Origin: Cymodocea nodosa
Taxonomy: Eukaryota; Streptophyta; Magnoliopsida; Alismatales; Cymodoceaceae
Length of the DNA stretch: 64,000 nucleotides
Direction of reading: 5' to 3'
Assembly (NCBI GenBank): GCA_036874045.1
Contig: CM072339.1
Location: 15,631,501 to 15,695,500, forward strand
The translations under genes were made by a program, and so were the position numbers. The notes under the pieces are model-generated. The model saw nothing but the letters and a program-made list of their open reading frames with translations. It was not told where the DNA came from and searched no databases. Shown one piece after another: positions 33,962-45,240 of this stretch (position 1 is its first letter; every line of letters starts with the position of its first letter).

Positions 33962-34914
33962 TCATATTGTCCCTGTTCTCTTCCAATTCATGAAGGCCAT
34001 TTCTAGCCATTGGACCTTCACTAAATCTGGTTCTACCTTTAGAAAGCTTTCTCGAGTGACTTGTTTCTCAAACTTCAACATGGCATACACCCATATTTTT
34101 GTGCCTTCCATAAATCCAATCTCTTTAAGCTTCTTGATGCATTGAGGATAATCATATATCTGTTTACGTTCTTCAAATTTCAAAATGATTGACTCTAATG
34201 AATCAATCCGATCATTTAGGCTTGCAACATGTTGACGTCTTCTACTTGTAGAAGATGTAGTGGATGTTGACGTTAGAGTACTTCCAACAATGAGTGTGTT
34301 GATGTCCACTTCCACATTCAAATCCTCTATAGATATTTGCTCACTACTTTGGGATGGATTTACTTCAGAGCTTGGGATATAAATAGACTCACCTATTTGA
34401 GAGACTACAACAGTGCCATCAAAAAGTCTCTCTAACTTGCCAACAAATTTTATGCCTCGATAGCGAAATTTCTCACAATTTGGTTCGACCTACATGTATC
34501 AAACAAAATTATCAAATAAGTTGGTGAATAATGAAATAAAATAAAATTATCAAACAAAATTATTACAGAACAATTACATACCTTTTGAAAATTTTCCCAC
34601 CATGTGTCATCTACACCTTCCCAAGTCTTGGTTGTAGGATTCCATCCGATACCTATTTGAGAGCCAATTGTTTTCCACAATTGCCAATCCTTCCTCAATT
34701 TTTCCAATTTATTCTTTAAGTGTGATCTTGTTCGCCTCATTCTTGTCCTCTCCAATAATTTTTGTTTGCATAAGTCATATCCTTTTGCATCCAAGTGTGT
34801 GCCAGGTTTGTGTCTCAAGTAAGTAAGTTCTATGCAAATATCTAGCAATGTAGAAACTAGATCATCTTCCCATGCTATTCTAGGAGCACTTGTCTTTGGG
34901 ACACATTTTGATGC
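33962..34914 (-). CDS. Harbinger ORF1, Myb/SANT-like DNA-binding protein
   Basis: Two minus-strand exons, 34914-34582 and 34489-33962, are joined by a 92-bp intron (34490-34581, GTATGT...TGTAG) that restores one frame without stops, giving about 286 residues. Exon 1 encodes the Myb/SANT-like fold: RIAWEDDLVSTLLDICIE, RPGT-like KPGTHLDAKGYD, LKNKLEKLRKDWQLWK, GIGWNPTTKTW, DDTWWENFQK. Exon 2 continues with KFRYRGIKFVGKLERLFDG, a Ser/Thr-rich linker and a C-terminal helical segment. In PIF/Pong elements ORF1 binds DNA at the element ends and helps recruit the transposase. No in-frame ATG was found before the first domain block, so the start codon is lost or lies in an unseen upstream exon. It is the best preserved transposon gene in the window. 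Confidence 0.8.
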
Positions 34915-35166
34915 TTACTCTCCCTTTAAGAGATTCACGTACATTTTGTTAGCAAACATTAGAGAAGTCCAACAATAACAAATAACATTCAAACACTGAA
35001 AACATTTAAGCAATAGAAACGACATTCAATAATGGAATAATAACAATACATACAAATTTATACTACAAATTATATTTGAACAATAAAGATAACATTTAAA
35101 TAATAGAAATAACAAAATAATGGAATAAAATATTTGAAATTTGAGTTATCAAATAAATCATTCATT
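34915..35166. other. Gap between Harbinger genes
   Basis: AT-rich sequence between the transposase stop and ORF1, both on the minus strand. It contains repeated AATAGAAATAACA-like words. No other feature. Confidence 0.5.
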
Positions 35167-35429
35167 TTACATTATTAGATCCCTAATGTTGTCACGCATA
35201 GTACTCATGTCCAACTCGTCTAACATAACAGGAACTTCATAGTTGGTACTTGTTAACATTTCTTGATCATGAACTTCAACATGTTCTTCATCTTGATTGA
35301 TCGATAATGCTTCTTGATCCATTATAGACTTTTGATCAATTATGAAGTTGTGTAAGACCATGCAAGTGACCACTAACTTTACTTGAGTAGTGTATGGAAA
35401 TGGCGACATATGATTCAAAATGTGCCACC
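35167..35429 (-). pseudogene. Harbinger transposase, C-terminal piece
   Basis: Encodes HILNHMSPFPYTTQVKLVV then TCMVLHNFIIDQ, the conserved end of DDE_Tnp_4 transposases (P+..Q..IV.AC..LHNFI), followed by an acidic tail to a stop at 35167. It is the direct continuation of the piece at 41400-42313: the two halves meet at the CCACC target of Copia-D (35425-35429 here). Confidence 0.88.
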
Positions 35430-36383
35430 TATTGATTTCTTAACGGATCGTTCAGTTAACCTTCTATGACACGATACTGAAACACTCAGCTCTAAACTCA
35501 CTGATGCTAGGAGTGAAGAGTAAGAGAAGAAATAATATAGAAAAGAAACATGATTTATGTGGTTCAGCAACATCCTACGTCCATGGAGAGTTGAGGGTTC
35601 CTTATGAGCTTCGGCACAATCAACCGCAATGTTTTACAACATCATAAAGGTTTATATACTACCCAACTTAGGGTTTATAAACCTTTAATTACATACAAGC
35701 AATTACAGTAAAGAAACAATGCTTTGGAGAAGAGGCAATAATTTCGGAGCCTTATCGTCTTAACTCTCCGAAATCTGCAACATTTTGGATAGTTACAGAT
35801 TTAACTATCCGAAGAGAATATTCTTTCTGAACGGGCGGTACAATACTAGGTTAACTGCCCGAGAGATTCTGTATTTCGGACAGTTACAGACTTAACTGTC
35901 TGAAAAGTCACTTACTTTTCTCTCTTCGTCCTTTCGGAAGGTTATGCTGATAACTCACCGAAAACTACATGTCTTTCGGATAGTTATACCTTAACTATCC
36001 GAAAACTCACTTAAGTGTCTTTTCAAGCATTTTGGAAGGTTCTGCCGATAACTCTTCGAAAAACTCATAAGCTTCGGATAGTTACTACCTAACTATCCAA
36101 AGATCCACTTAAGTCACTGTTTTCCGGATACTTGGCTTCTTAACTATCCGAAGATCCACTTAAGTGTCCTTTAAGTCATTTCGGATAGTTACAACTTAAC
36201 TCTCTGAAATCTTCTGACTTTCGGATAGTTAACTCAAAGCCTCCGACTAAACTTTTATTTCCGGATACTTAGGTCTGTAACCTACCGAAAATATATAACT
36301 GCCGGATACATACTGTTAATAAGCTTTTGATTGAACCTGGACTACTTGTGGCATACTCCACACCTGTAATACTTGCCTTAACA
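35430..36383 (-). repeat. Copia-D 3' LTR
   Basis: It ends TTAACA, followed by the complement of the polypurine tract (ATCTCCCACTTGGAG). Positions 35749-36295 are a chain of about ten imperfect hairpins of the form TTTCGGATAGTTA...TAACTATCCGAAA separated by ACTTAAGT words. A TATA-like word (complement of TTTATATAC) is at about 35650. Confidence 0.95.
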
Positions 36384-36539
36384 ATCTCCCACTTGGAGTT
36401 TGTCACAATGATCAAAAGGAAAATCAATCTCTACACTCGGCTTACAGATTATTGCAACTGCTGCTCAAATAATCATCAACTCTTCATCTCCTTCTACTTT
36501 TTAGTTTTTTCAAGAGACCAATTAAGGCCATATAGAGCC

Positions 36540-38110
36540 TTAATTTCTACAAATTCAGAACTTTGGTTAGCATATCTGCTGCATTTTTAGATCCAGCAAT
36601 CTTTTGAAGATCTAACCTATTCTGCTCTATCTCTTCCCTTATGAAATGAAATCTCATTCTCATATGCTTGGACCTTGAATGGAACTTCGAATTTTCAGCT
36701 AAATAAATTACACTTTGATTATCACAAAATAGAATGCTTCTATTCTGTTTGTGCTCTAATTCGACTAGTACATTCTCTAGCCAAATTATTTCTTTAACTG
36801 CCTCTGCTACTGCAACATATTTAGCTTCTATAGTCGAGAGTGCAACAATACTTTGCAACTTAGATCTCTAGCTAATAGCAGTACTTCCTATGTAGAAAAC
36901 ATAACCTGAAGTACTTCTGCTTTTATCCAACTCTCTTCCTAAATCAGCATCACAGTAGCCAATCAATTCAATTGGTCCTTTCTTGAAATTCAGTTCTACA
37001 TCTAGGGAATATCTAAGATATCTGAGTATCCACAATATCACAGACCAATGCTCAGCTCCTGGTTCTGCCATATATCTACTGACCACTCCCATTGCATGAG
37101 ATATATCAAGTCTTGTGCATATCATGGCATACATTAAACTTCCCACTATTGAAGCATATGGTATTCTGAACATTCTTGTCCTTTCTTCTTCAGTCTTAGC
37201 TGACTGATCTTCAGACAACTTGAAGTGGGGTTCGAGAGGTAGTTTAGTCTTCCTCTCATTTGAGATATTAAATCTCCTCAGTACCTTTTCTAGATACTTC
37301 TTCTGATTTAATCTCAAAGTACTTGCCACTCTATCTCAGATAATTCTCATACCTAAGATTTGCTTGGCTTCTCCCATATCCTTCATGTCAAATTCTTTTG
37401 ACAATTGTCTCTTCAATTGCTTAATCTGTTCCATACTGAAATAAGCAATTAACATATCATCTACATAAATCAGTAGAATAATGAAGCAATCATCTAGCAA
37501 TTTTATGTAGCAGCAATAGTGTGTATTACATCTTTTGAAGCCTAGGGTACAGATAAAGGTATCAAATCTCTTGTACCATTGTTGTGGTGCTTGCTTCAAA
37601 CCATACAGACTTTTCAGCAATCTACAAATTGTCTTTCTTTTCCTACCAGTAACTGCAAATCCTTCTAGCTACATCATGTAAAGTTCTTCCTACAAGTCAC
37701 CATGTAAGAATGCTGTCTTTACATCCATTTGCTCCAAGAGCAAATTTCTTGCAGCAACAATGCTTAAGACTATTCTAATAGTATTCATCTTCACAATAAG
37801 AGAGAATACTTCTGTATAGTCTATATCTTGAATTTGTTGAAAACCCTTGACGACAAGTCTGGCTTTATATTTCTTGCTGACATCTGATTGTTCTTTTATC
37901 CTGAACACTCATTTGTTTCCTAAGATTTTCTTTCCTTCTGGTAGAGAAGTTAGCTCCCAAGTATTATTCTTCTTTAGGGATCTCATTTCTTCTTTCATTG
38001 CTAACTCCCATTTATGTGCATCACTTGCACAGATTGCTTCCTGATGTGTTTCAGGTTCACCATCATTTGTCAATAACAGATAATTAAATGATGGTACATA
38101 CCTTTCTAGT
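36540..38110 (-). pseudogene. Copia-D reverse transcriptase and RNase H
   Basis: The minus strand carries the RT start (WELTSLP-type block near 37950, KYKARLVVKGFQQIQ near 37870), QMDVKTAFLHGDL at 37720, LKSLYGLKQAPQQWYKRFD at 37615, YVDDMLIA at 37460, and KDMGEAKQILGMRI near 37345. These are followed by the connection domain (37329-36868) and RNase H (TIEAKYVAVAEAVKEIIWLE, FCDNQSVIYLAEN, SKHMRMRFHFIREE). All these share one frame, interrupted by a handful of stops. The family end KIAGSKNAADMLTK is present. Confidence 0.9.
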
Positions 38111-39430
38111 TGTCTAGAGACCCTTCCAGACCTTCTAAGTTGTCTAATGACAACTTCATCTTCTTGATCATCTAGATGTTCTTGATGTTCAACCTCTAGA
38201 AGCTGAATTTCTTCTACAGGTTTCTTTTGAGGTTGTTCAACATCATTATCTAGACTGATCTCAGTAGTACTTCTAGACTGAAGCTCTGACTGCTGTTCTT
38301 CTACACTTTCTTTGTGCTTAAATATCTTGGATTCAATGAATATGACATCTTTTGCATGGATTATTTTCTTGGTTTCTTCTACCTAGAATCTGTAACCAAA
38401 ATAATCCTTACCATAGCTAATGAAATAACGTATTTGTGATTTTGAATCCAACTTGTCTCTTTTGTCACTATTCAAGTGGACAAATGACTTGGTTCCAAAG
38501 ACTTTCAAGTGAGCATAGTTGACCTCTTTCCCTGTCCACAACTTTTCAGGGTTCTTAAGCCCTATTGGAACGGATGGTCCTCTATTTATTAGATAGGCAG
38601 CTGTATTAACAGCTTCTGCCCAAAATGTTTTAGGAAAACCTGCATGTAGTCTCATGCATCTTGCCTGTTCATTCAGGGTCCTGTTCATCCTTTCAGTAAC
38701 TCCATTTTGTTGTGGAGTTCCAGCTACAGTCCTCTGCCTTCTAATTCCTTGCTCCTCACAGTAAACTTTAAATTTATGGCTATCATATTCTCCTCCATTA
38801 TCTGACCTAATGGATTTGATTTTTCTTCCACTCTGATTTTCCACTTCTGCCTTCCATTTCTTGAAAACTTGGAAAACTTCAGACTTCTATTTCAGAAAAT
38901 AAACCCATACCTTCCTTGTATTGTCATCAATGAAGGTGACATAATAGAGAGCACCTCCTAAAGAACTGATAGGAGCAGGCCCCCACACATCCGTGTGAAT
39001 TAGTTCCAATTTCTGTGACTTAGGATCATGATAATTCCTAGCAAAGCTGACTTTCTTCTACTTTCCCTTAATGCAATCCTCACATATCCCTAAATTAACA
39101 TTCTTCAGCTTAGGGATTTTCCCTTCTACCACTAAAACTTTCAGTCCATTCTCTCACTAAGGTGTCCAATCTTTTATGTCATAAGTTAGTGTCTTCAGTA
39201 TCACTAACTGTTGCAATGGAGTCATTTTGATCCGATGTTAAATATAAGATGCCCATTCTCTGTCCTGAGGCAATAATCTTTGCACCTTTGGTTACCTTCC
39301 ATTTGCCTGCACCAAAGGCAATATGATAACCATCATTGTCTAGGGAACTTATGGAAATTAATTGCTTTGCAAGATCTGGAACATATCTGACTTCTTACAA
39401 TTTCCATATCCCTTGCTTTGTTTTAATGTG
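38111..39430 (-). pseudogene. Copia-D integrase region
   Basis: It includes the pre-integrase zinc part near 39180-39050 (damaged by stops) and the integrase core: [15 protein letters not shown] near 39000, the IRSDNGGEYDSHKF block near 38810 with the second Asp, and TPQQNGVTERMNRTLNEQARCM near 38710 with the catalytic Glu. The C-terminal KVFGTKSFVHLN and a Glu/Asp-rich linker follow. The frame differs from gag-protease, so a frameshift lies between 39437 and 38844. Confidence 0.88.
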
Positions 39431-39436
39431 TACCTC

Positions 39437-40408
39437 TCAAATTCTCAACACATTCAGACTTGTGTTGTTAGCTAGGTACACCTTTTTCACAGGAGTTGCA
39501 CAATAACTATGCAACAAATCCTTCTTGTAGGTAGTGTGGAAAGAAGCCCTTGAGTCTAGTACCCATGAGTCAATTGAACTATCGACACAGCATACTAGGG
39601 CATCATTTGAATCATAGGAGACAACATTTGCAACTACTCCTTTTGATTCCTTCCCTCTGTTGTCTTTCTTGGGAGCCTTACACTGTGACTTGAAGTGCCT
39701 CCATTGATTACAATTCCAGCATTTGATATCTGCTCTCATTTTATTAGTACCTTTGGACTTTGACCTTCCTTTGGATTTAAATTGTTTTGATTTACTTCTC
39801 CCTCTAATTTCAACACTAAGGGTAGAAGTTGAAGCTGACAATTCACTTTTCCTACGAATGTCCTCACTCAAAATTAAATCCCGGATGTCATTCGTCTTGA
39901 GCTTCTCATGACCTAGTGAACTATTTGCACTAGTCACGATAGGAGACCAACTTTCTGGTAATGAGGATAATAAAATCAAGGCCCTAACTTCATCATCAAA
40001 TACTATATCTACTGAGTGTAGTTGATTCAGAATAGTATTTAGCTCAATAACGTGGTTAGTTACATTTCTACATTCATGCATTTTCAGATTAAATAATCTA
40101 CGCATGAGAAATATCTTGTTGGCGGCTGAAGGCTTCTCATACATATTAGACAAAGCTTTCATCAAGTTAGCTATTGTTTTCTCCTTGGCGACGTTTGAAT
40201 GAACGTTTCTTGCTAGTGACAACCTGATAAGACCTAAAGCTTTTCTGTCCAATAACTCCCACTCTTTCTAGTTCATCTTCTTTGGTTTTCTTTTAAACAA
40301 CAGTTGATGAAGATCCTTTTGATACAAACAGTCTTCGATCTAAGACCTCCAGTATTCGAAATCTTTTCCATCAAACTTCTCGATCCTTAGCTTTCCATCG
40401 TTTACCAT
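39437..40408 (-). pseudogene. Copia-D gag, zinc knuckle and protease start
   Basis: The ATG at 40408 opens gag (NDGKLRIEKFDGKDFEYW). A stop follows near 40340 and another near 40270, then a 271-codon frame continues: NLMKALSNMYEKPSAANK, NLKMHECRNVTNHV, LLSSLPESW. The knuckle CWNCNQWRHFKSQC (about 39720-39680) keeps CX2CX4HX4C. The protease active site reads LDSRASFHTT near 39560: the Gly of the invariant DSG/DTG triad is Arg, which should inactivate the enzyme. Confidence 0.9.
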
Positions 40409-40430
40409 TCTGTTAAACTGAAGAACCTTT

Positions 40431-40443
40431 GGCTCTAATACCA
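40431..40443 (-). other. Copia-D primer-binding site
   Basis: The minus strand reads TGGTATTAGAGCC, one transition from the initiator tRNA-Met site, one base from the LTR. Confidence 0.9.
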
Positions 40444-40444
40444 G

Positions 40445-41399
40445 TGTTGATTTCTTAATGGATCATTCAGTTAACCTTCTATGACATGATACTGAAACAC
40501 TCAGCTCTAAACTCATCGATGCTAGGAGTGAAGAGTAAGAGAAGAAATAATATAGAGAAGAAACATGATTTACGTAGTTCAGCAACAGCCTACGTCCACG
40601 GAGAGTTGAGGGTTCCTTATGAGCTTCGGCACAATCAACTGCAATGTTTTATAACATCATAAAGATTTATATACTACCCAACTTAGGGTTTATAAACCTT
40701 TAATTATATACAAGCCATTACAGTAGAAAAACAATGCTTCGGAGAAGAGGCTATTAATTTTGAAGCATTATCGTCTTAACTCTTTGAAATCTGCAACATT
40801 TCGGATAGTTACAGACTTAACTATTCGAAGAGAATATTCTTTTTGAACGAGCGATACAGTACCAAGTTAACTATCCGAGAGATTTTGTATTTCGGACAGT
40901 TACAGACTTAACTATCCAAAAAGTCACTTACTTTTCTCTCTCTATCCTTTCAGAAGGTTATGCTGATAACTCATCGAAAACTACATGTCTTTCAGATAGT
41001 TATACCTTAACTATCTGAAAACTCACTTAAGTGTCTTTTCAGGCATTTCGGAAGGATTTGACTATAACTCTCCGAAAAACTCATGAGCTTTGGATATTTA
41101 CTGCCTAACTATCTAAAGATCCACTTAAGTCACTACTTTCCAGATACTTGGCTTCTTAACTATCCGAAGATTCACTTAAGTGTCCTTTAAGTCATTTCGG
41201 ATAGTTACAACTTAACTCTCCGAAATCTTCTGACTTTCGGATAGTTAACTCAAAACCTCTGACTGAACTTTTATTTTCGGATACTTAGGTCTGTAACCTA
41301 CCGAAAATATATAACTGCTGGATACATACTGTTAACAAGCTTCCGATTGAACCTAGACTACTTGTGGCATACTCCACACCTATAATACTTGCCCTAATA
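40445..41399 (-). repeat. Copia-D 5' LTR
   Basis: Paired with 35430-36383. The hairpin chain lies at about 40758-41310. The second target copy CCACC follows at 41400-41404. Confidence 0.95.
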
Positions 41400-42313
41400 C
41401 CACCTCCTCTTCAATACTCCAAATGCACACTCAACAACATTTCTCAAAGAAGAATGTAAATAATTGAAATGCTCCTCTACACCGTGGGGTTGTGAGAATT
41501 GGAATTCTAGTAAGTGATAACTAGTGGTCCTATATGGTGCAAGAAAACCAACTACATTTAGATAACTAGAGTCAACCAAGTAGTACTTACCTATAAATTT
41601 GACAACAATATTAGTTCAAAAATATGTTCAAGGTAGACTTACAATGTTCTTAATAAATTGAAAATATAGTACCTACAGGTGGATTAGGAAAATTGTGACG
41701 TGGATCAGACATTACATGCTTAAGTATTCAATAATCATGTGCAATGCCCTCCCACCCAGCTGATGCAAAAATGAATCGCATGTTGAAGTTATATACGCCC
41801 AATACATTTTGAGTTGTCTACTTGCCATGTCTACCACATCTAAATGAGATTTGTTTGTTTTTCCTAACAACACAATGAACATGTGTACCATCAAGCGCTC
41901 CTATTGCATCTTCGAAATATGGCATAAATCTAGGGTTGTCCTTAAGAAATTGTGGTGTTTCATTAAAAGATACCTTAGGCTGAATAACCTCAAGTGCCCA
42001 TAATAGTAATGCATCTAAAACTTTATGAACATATTTACTAATTATTTCCCCAGAATGTTGTTGGTAGTTTTGTAGTACTCTATTTTTATGTCCATGCCCA
42101 ACTGTTTGCAAAAAAATCTTCACTTGCTCCTCAACAGTAACCCACCTCCCATTCTCCAAAAGATTTCTCCCCCTCAATATTTGACACAAAGTGATAAAAG
42201 TGGATGGGATCATACGACACATGTCAAAACAAACCCTACAATGTCCTCCTAACATGTTGTCAATAACATCTTTTCCAAATAAGGCATGCTATGCACTCGT
42301 TGCCTTTTGGTTG
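41400..42313 (-). pseudogene. Harbinger transposase, N-terminal and central piece
   Basis: Exon 1 (about 42313-41677) encodes the helix-turn-helix half (GGHCRVCFDMCRMIPSTF, VTVEEQVKIFLQTVGHGHKN, ISKYVHKVLDAL) and the first catalytic Asp (AIGALDGTHV). It also encodes the NFNMRFIFASAGWEGIAHD block with the second Asp. An 86-bp intron (41591-41676, GTAGGT...TATAG) joins NFPNPP to GKYYLVDSSYLNVVGF; exon 2 reaches the third catalytic residue, the Glu of NVVECAFGVLKRRW, then stops at the Copia-D insertion. In-frame stops are at 42289, 41818 and 41728. All three catalytic acids survive, but stops and Copia-D abolish the gene. The transposase would cut and paste the element at TTA/TAA sites. Confidence 0.88.
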
Positions 42314-43707
42314 AATTATAAGTTTACAACAATTGTATTATGTATGTATAAAACAATAGAAGTAACTCAAAAATTTCCTCAACTTCAAGTTCCATCAAAT
42401 CACTAGTTTCTAAAAATTTCTCCATTGTACTGAACAAATGCGAAAATAAGATAGTGTAAGTTTAGATATAATTGCATGAAATAAACACAAAATGATTTCA
42501 AATAAAAACTATTCAAATAAACTAGTGATTGAAAACATTCAAATAAAAATAAGCATGATTCATATGACTCCCATCAATAAAAATATAGTTTCCATATTCA
42601 TTTAATAAAAATAAGGAAACAACATAACTCAAAATTTTACAAGTTGCAGAGATTTCTTATCCAATCCATAGACTTTTTTTTCTACTACTACTACCACTAC
42701 TATTTCTTATTATTGTCTAAAATATTTCTCCTCTCAGGTAAAGGAGAAAAAGCTAAAAAAAAAAAGCTCAAGGCTACACAGAAGACAAAAGAAATCACTA
42801 AAATTAACAGCAATCATATACGATGGTCGTAGATCATATTAGGAGAAAGTCCTCTAACTAGGAAAAATATTTTCTAAGTAAATCACTTAATCATTTACAA
42901 GCGGTAGCACAAATATCAGAGGGTGGCAACATGGTTGTTCCAATAAAAACATTAAAACACCTCTAACTTGAAATCTCCGTAACTCCCTCAATATTAAGTG
43001 AAATCCAACAAAACCAACAGCTACTAATAGATATTTGGTTGATCTTTCAAGAAAATTTCATAAATTGAAAATCATAATTCGATTCTGTACCATTTTTAGA
43101 TACTTTTATGATAGTAAATGAATCTTTACATTTGCTAATAAATATGATGCTGAAAACATTGAAGAAATCACTAAAATTAACAGTAATCATACACAATCAA
43201 TTGTAGATTAAATCCTCTACTAACCCCTACATATGCATATGAAAACATATGAAAACAATGCACTAAAATTGTAGGAAAAAATAGAAAAATAATGACAACG
43301 ATAAAAATGCATGAACCCACTTAATAGGAGAAAGCTAAAATATACTTTTGTCGTAGATCGACAAAAGAAGCTTCAAATATACGATGGTCGCAGATCGACA
43401 AAAGAAAAAACCAGATCGATGGAGATCGACGAAGGTGAAAGAGGAGCTTACTCCATTGTAGATCGATGGAGGCGCTGTTTAGGGTGAAAGTCGCGAAGGC
43501 ACTGTTTAGGGTTGTGGAGGTGACGAGGGTATTCTAGACTTTTGATTGACGATGCCTTGCTGGAGCTGGGAAAATACAATGCCTAAAAATATGCTTTGTT
43601 GGTTGTCGCTGTAGCTCTAGCGCTTTTGATGTCGATGAAGAGCTCGATTGTTTATTTAAAGCGCGCTCTTGACACACGTTCCAATGTAGAGGCGCGCTCC
43701 AACTCCT
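42314..43707. other. Harbinger right-end non-coding region
   Basis: AT-rich with TACTACTACTACC-type microrepeats near 42680. Around 42820-42840 and 43350-43480 there are several GATCGACAAAAGAAG and CGATGGTCGTAGATC repeats that may be subterminal transposase sites. No gene was recognised. Confidence 0.5.
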
Positions 43708-43722
43708 CTACCAAGCGCAACC
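43708..43722 (-). repeat. Right terminal inverted repeat of the Harbinger element
   Basis: CTACCAAGCGCAACC is followed by the TTA target copy at 43723-43725. It pairs with 31922-31936 at 11 of 15 positions. Confidence 0.6.
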
Positions 43723-43725
43723 TTA

Positions 43726-44990
43726 GTTTGTTAATTGTGAAATGTATCACATTCCATTTAATTAATTTTCCTTTTGTCAAGGAAAAAGTATACGACCCCT
43801 CGCTTTTAAGGATTAATAAAGTCCTTTACCAATAATTAATGCCCAAATAAAAGGGAATAATCAGGAAACATATAACTAAATCGAGGGAGACCTTTAAAAT
43901 TTTCCTTTTCAATTTTTTTCTCCTTTGAAAATCTCCCAGAAAACCTACCTCCCTTTCAGAAGTCCCTTCAAATATTCTTTGTAATCTACTTTCCATCCCA
44001 GCTCTCGTGACTAGGAAGTACCTCTTAAAATGTCTTAATCCTGACTGTTCATCTCAGATTTGATGACCAGGAAACTTATCTTAATACTTTAGTCCCATCC
44101 GTTAGATCAGCATCGAAGGGCCATCTTTGTTCTTCCCATCCACACCCATAGATCTACATCTGACGACTAAAATTCTAACGAAACATAGCCTTTCGATCTG
44201 GTTTGACCTTAGATCTGACAACCCTCATCCCCTTCACTAACGCCATCCAATGCTCTTACATGAATCCCAACTGTCCATCGACGAGTAGCACCCCTCTTTT
44301 CTTCTGTAGTGAGTGACCTCCTATTAACCTTCTTCATACCCTCTTCGTTGAAACCCTTGCATTGCATTTGTCTCCATCATCACAACCTCCCCTTTGCTCA
44401 TACTCCCAACATGTTTATAGCACAACTAGAACTGCCCCATAGATGAAAGGACCCTAATAAGGAGAGTTGACTTAGATCAATGCCCAATTGGGAGGGATGA
44501 CTAAGTGTTGTCCAGAGCAAACGACCATTAAATGAACACCTTAACGTAGGAATACTTGTGGTGTAGTATTAAGTGAACTATTCTATGTATAAATATCAAT
44601 ATTTTGGAAATAATATTATTTTTGAAAAATAAAATACCAATTTCTAAGCCACAAGTGCAATCAACCTTTGGACCTTGATTGGTATATCATTTTTCAAGGA
44701 CAATAATGACTAGACCAAGAATAGCATACCAATTTTCTATCTCAAGATACCATTTTAGAAGATAAATTTGCAATTGCTTACTAGTTGCTACCAAATGACG
44801 TACCATTTTGTCTTTCAAGATCTAAGGCTTAGAATGTTCAAAATATTGATTTTTCCAATGATATACTAGTTGACCTTCTAACTAATCGTTAGTAAAATGG
44901 TAATACTAAAATGATAAATGTCATACTAAAATGATAAACATATCAATTCTTTGAAAATAATAAGTGAATATAGTAGTTTTCTCTACCTTG
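43726..44990. other. Unassigned intergenic stretch
   Basis: Moderately GC at 43950-44430 with repeated ATCTGACGACC / GATTTGATGACC-like words, then AT-rich. It resembles retroelement leader or LTR sequence but no ends could be fixed, and no coding frame is convincing. Confidence 0.4.
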
Positions 44991-44999
44991 TTAGGTCAC

Positions 45000-45240
45000 T
45001 GATTAACATATAATTATGTGATTTTATTTGTATTTTTATATATTAATATTACTTTTTTAAATATCATATTTACATATTTTTGAAAGTTTTATAGGGATAT
45101 AACATTTCTTCTAGGAATTGAGAATAAAATACTATGAAGAGAAATTTTGTGTAGATTTTCTATGAAGACAAGTTAAGGAAGCATTTGAAGATGTGAAACC
45201 TAAAAGAACTTAAGGCTAAGGTGCAAGATTCATAACCCTA
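45000..45240. repeat. Dispersed repeat, copy 2
   Basis: Similar in order and wording to 22814-23160 (CATATAATTATGTGATTTTATTTG start, later AAGGCTAAGGTGCAAG). Boundaries are uncertain. Confidence 0.45.

Larger units (their letters stand above)
35430..41399 (-). mobile_element. Copia-D, complete but inactivated Ty1/copia element
   Basis: LTRs 35430-36383 and 40445-41399 (954 and 955 bp) are flanked by an exact CCACC duplication (35425-35429, 41400-41404). The minus strand carries a primer-binding site, gag, protease, integrase, RT, RNase H and a polypurine tract next to 36383. Outer LTR bases have drifted (TA for TG at the left end, TA for CA at the right). The LTRs differ at about 5% of positions in their first 300 bp by eye, mostly transitions. 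It belongs to the same family as Copia-E and Copia-G. Confidence 0.95.
31922..43722 (-). mobile_element. PIF/Harbinger DNA transposon carrying nested Copia-D
   Basis: TTA stands on both sides (31919-31921, 43723-43725), the 3-bp target typical of PIF/Harbinger. The ends match as a weak inverted repeat: left GACTGCGTTTGGTGG, right (reverse complement) GGTTGCGCTTGGTAG, 11 of 15 identical. Inside, on the minus strand, are a DDE transposase and a Myb/SANT-like ORF1, the two genes of an autonomous element. Without Copia-D and its duplicated target it is about 5.8 kb. The terminal-repeat identity is modest, so exact ends are inferred; the two genes make the family assignment firm. Confidence 0.8.

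Noticed and set aside
35749-36295. Regularly spaced palindromic repeats resembling a CRISPR array
   Set aside because: Units drift, spacers are short and variable, they lie within LTRs of a plant retrotransposon, and no cas genes exist.
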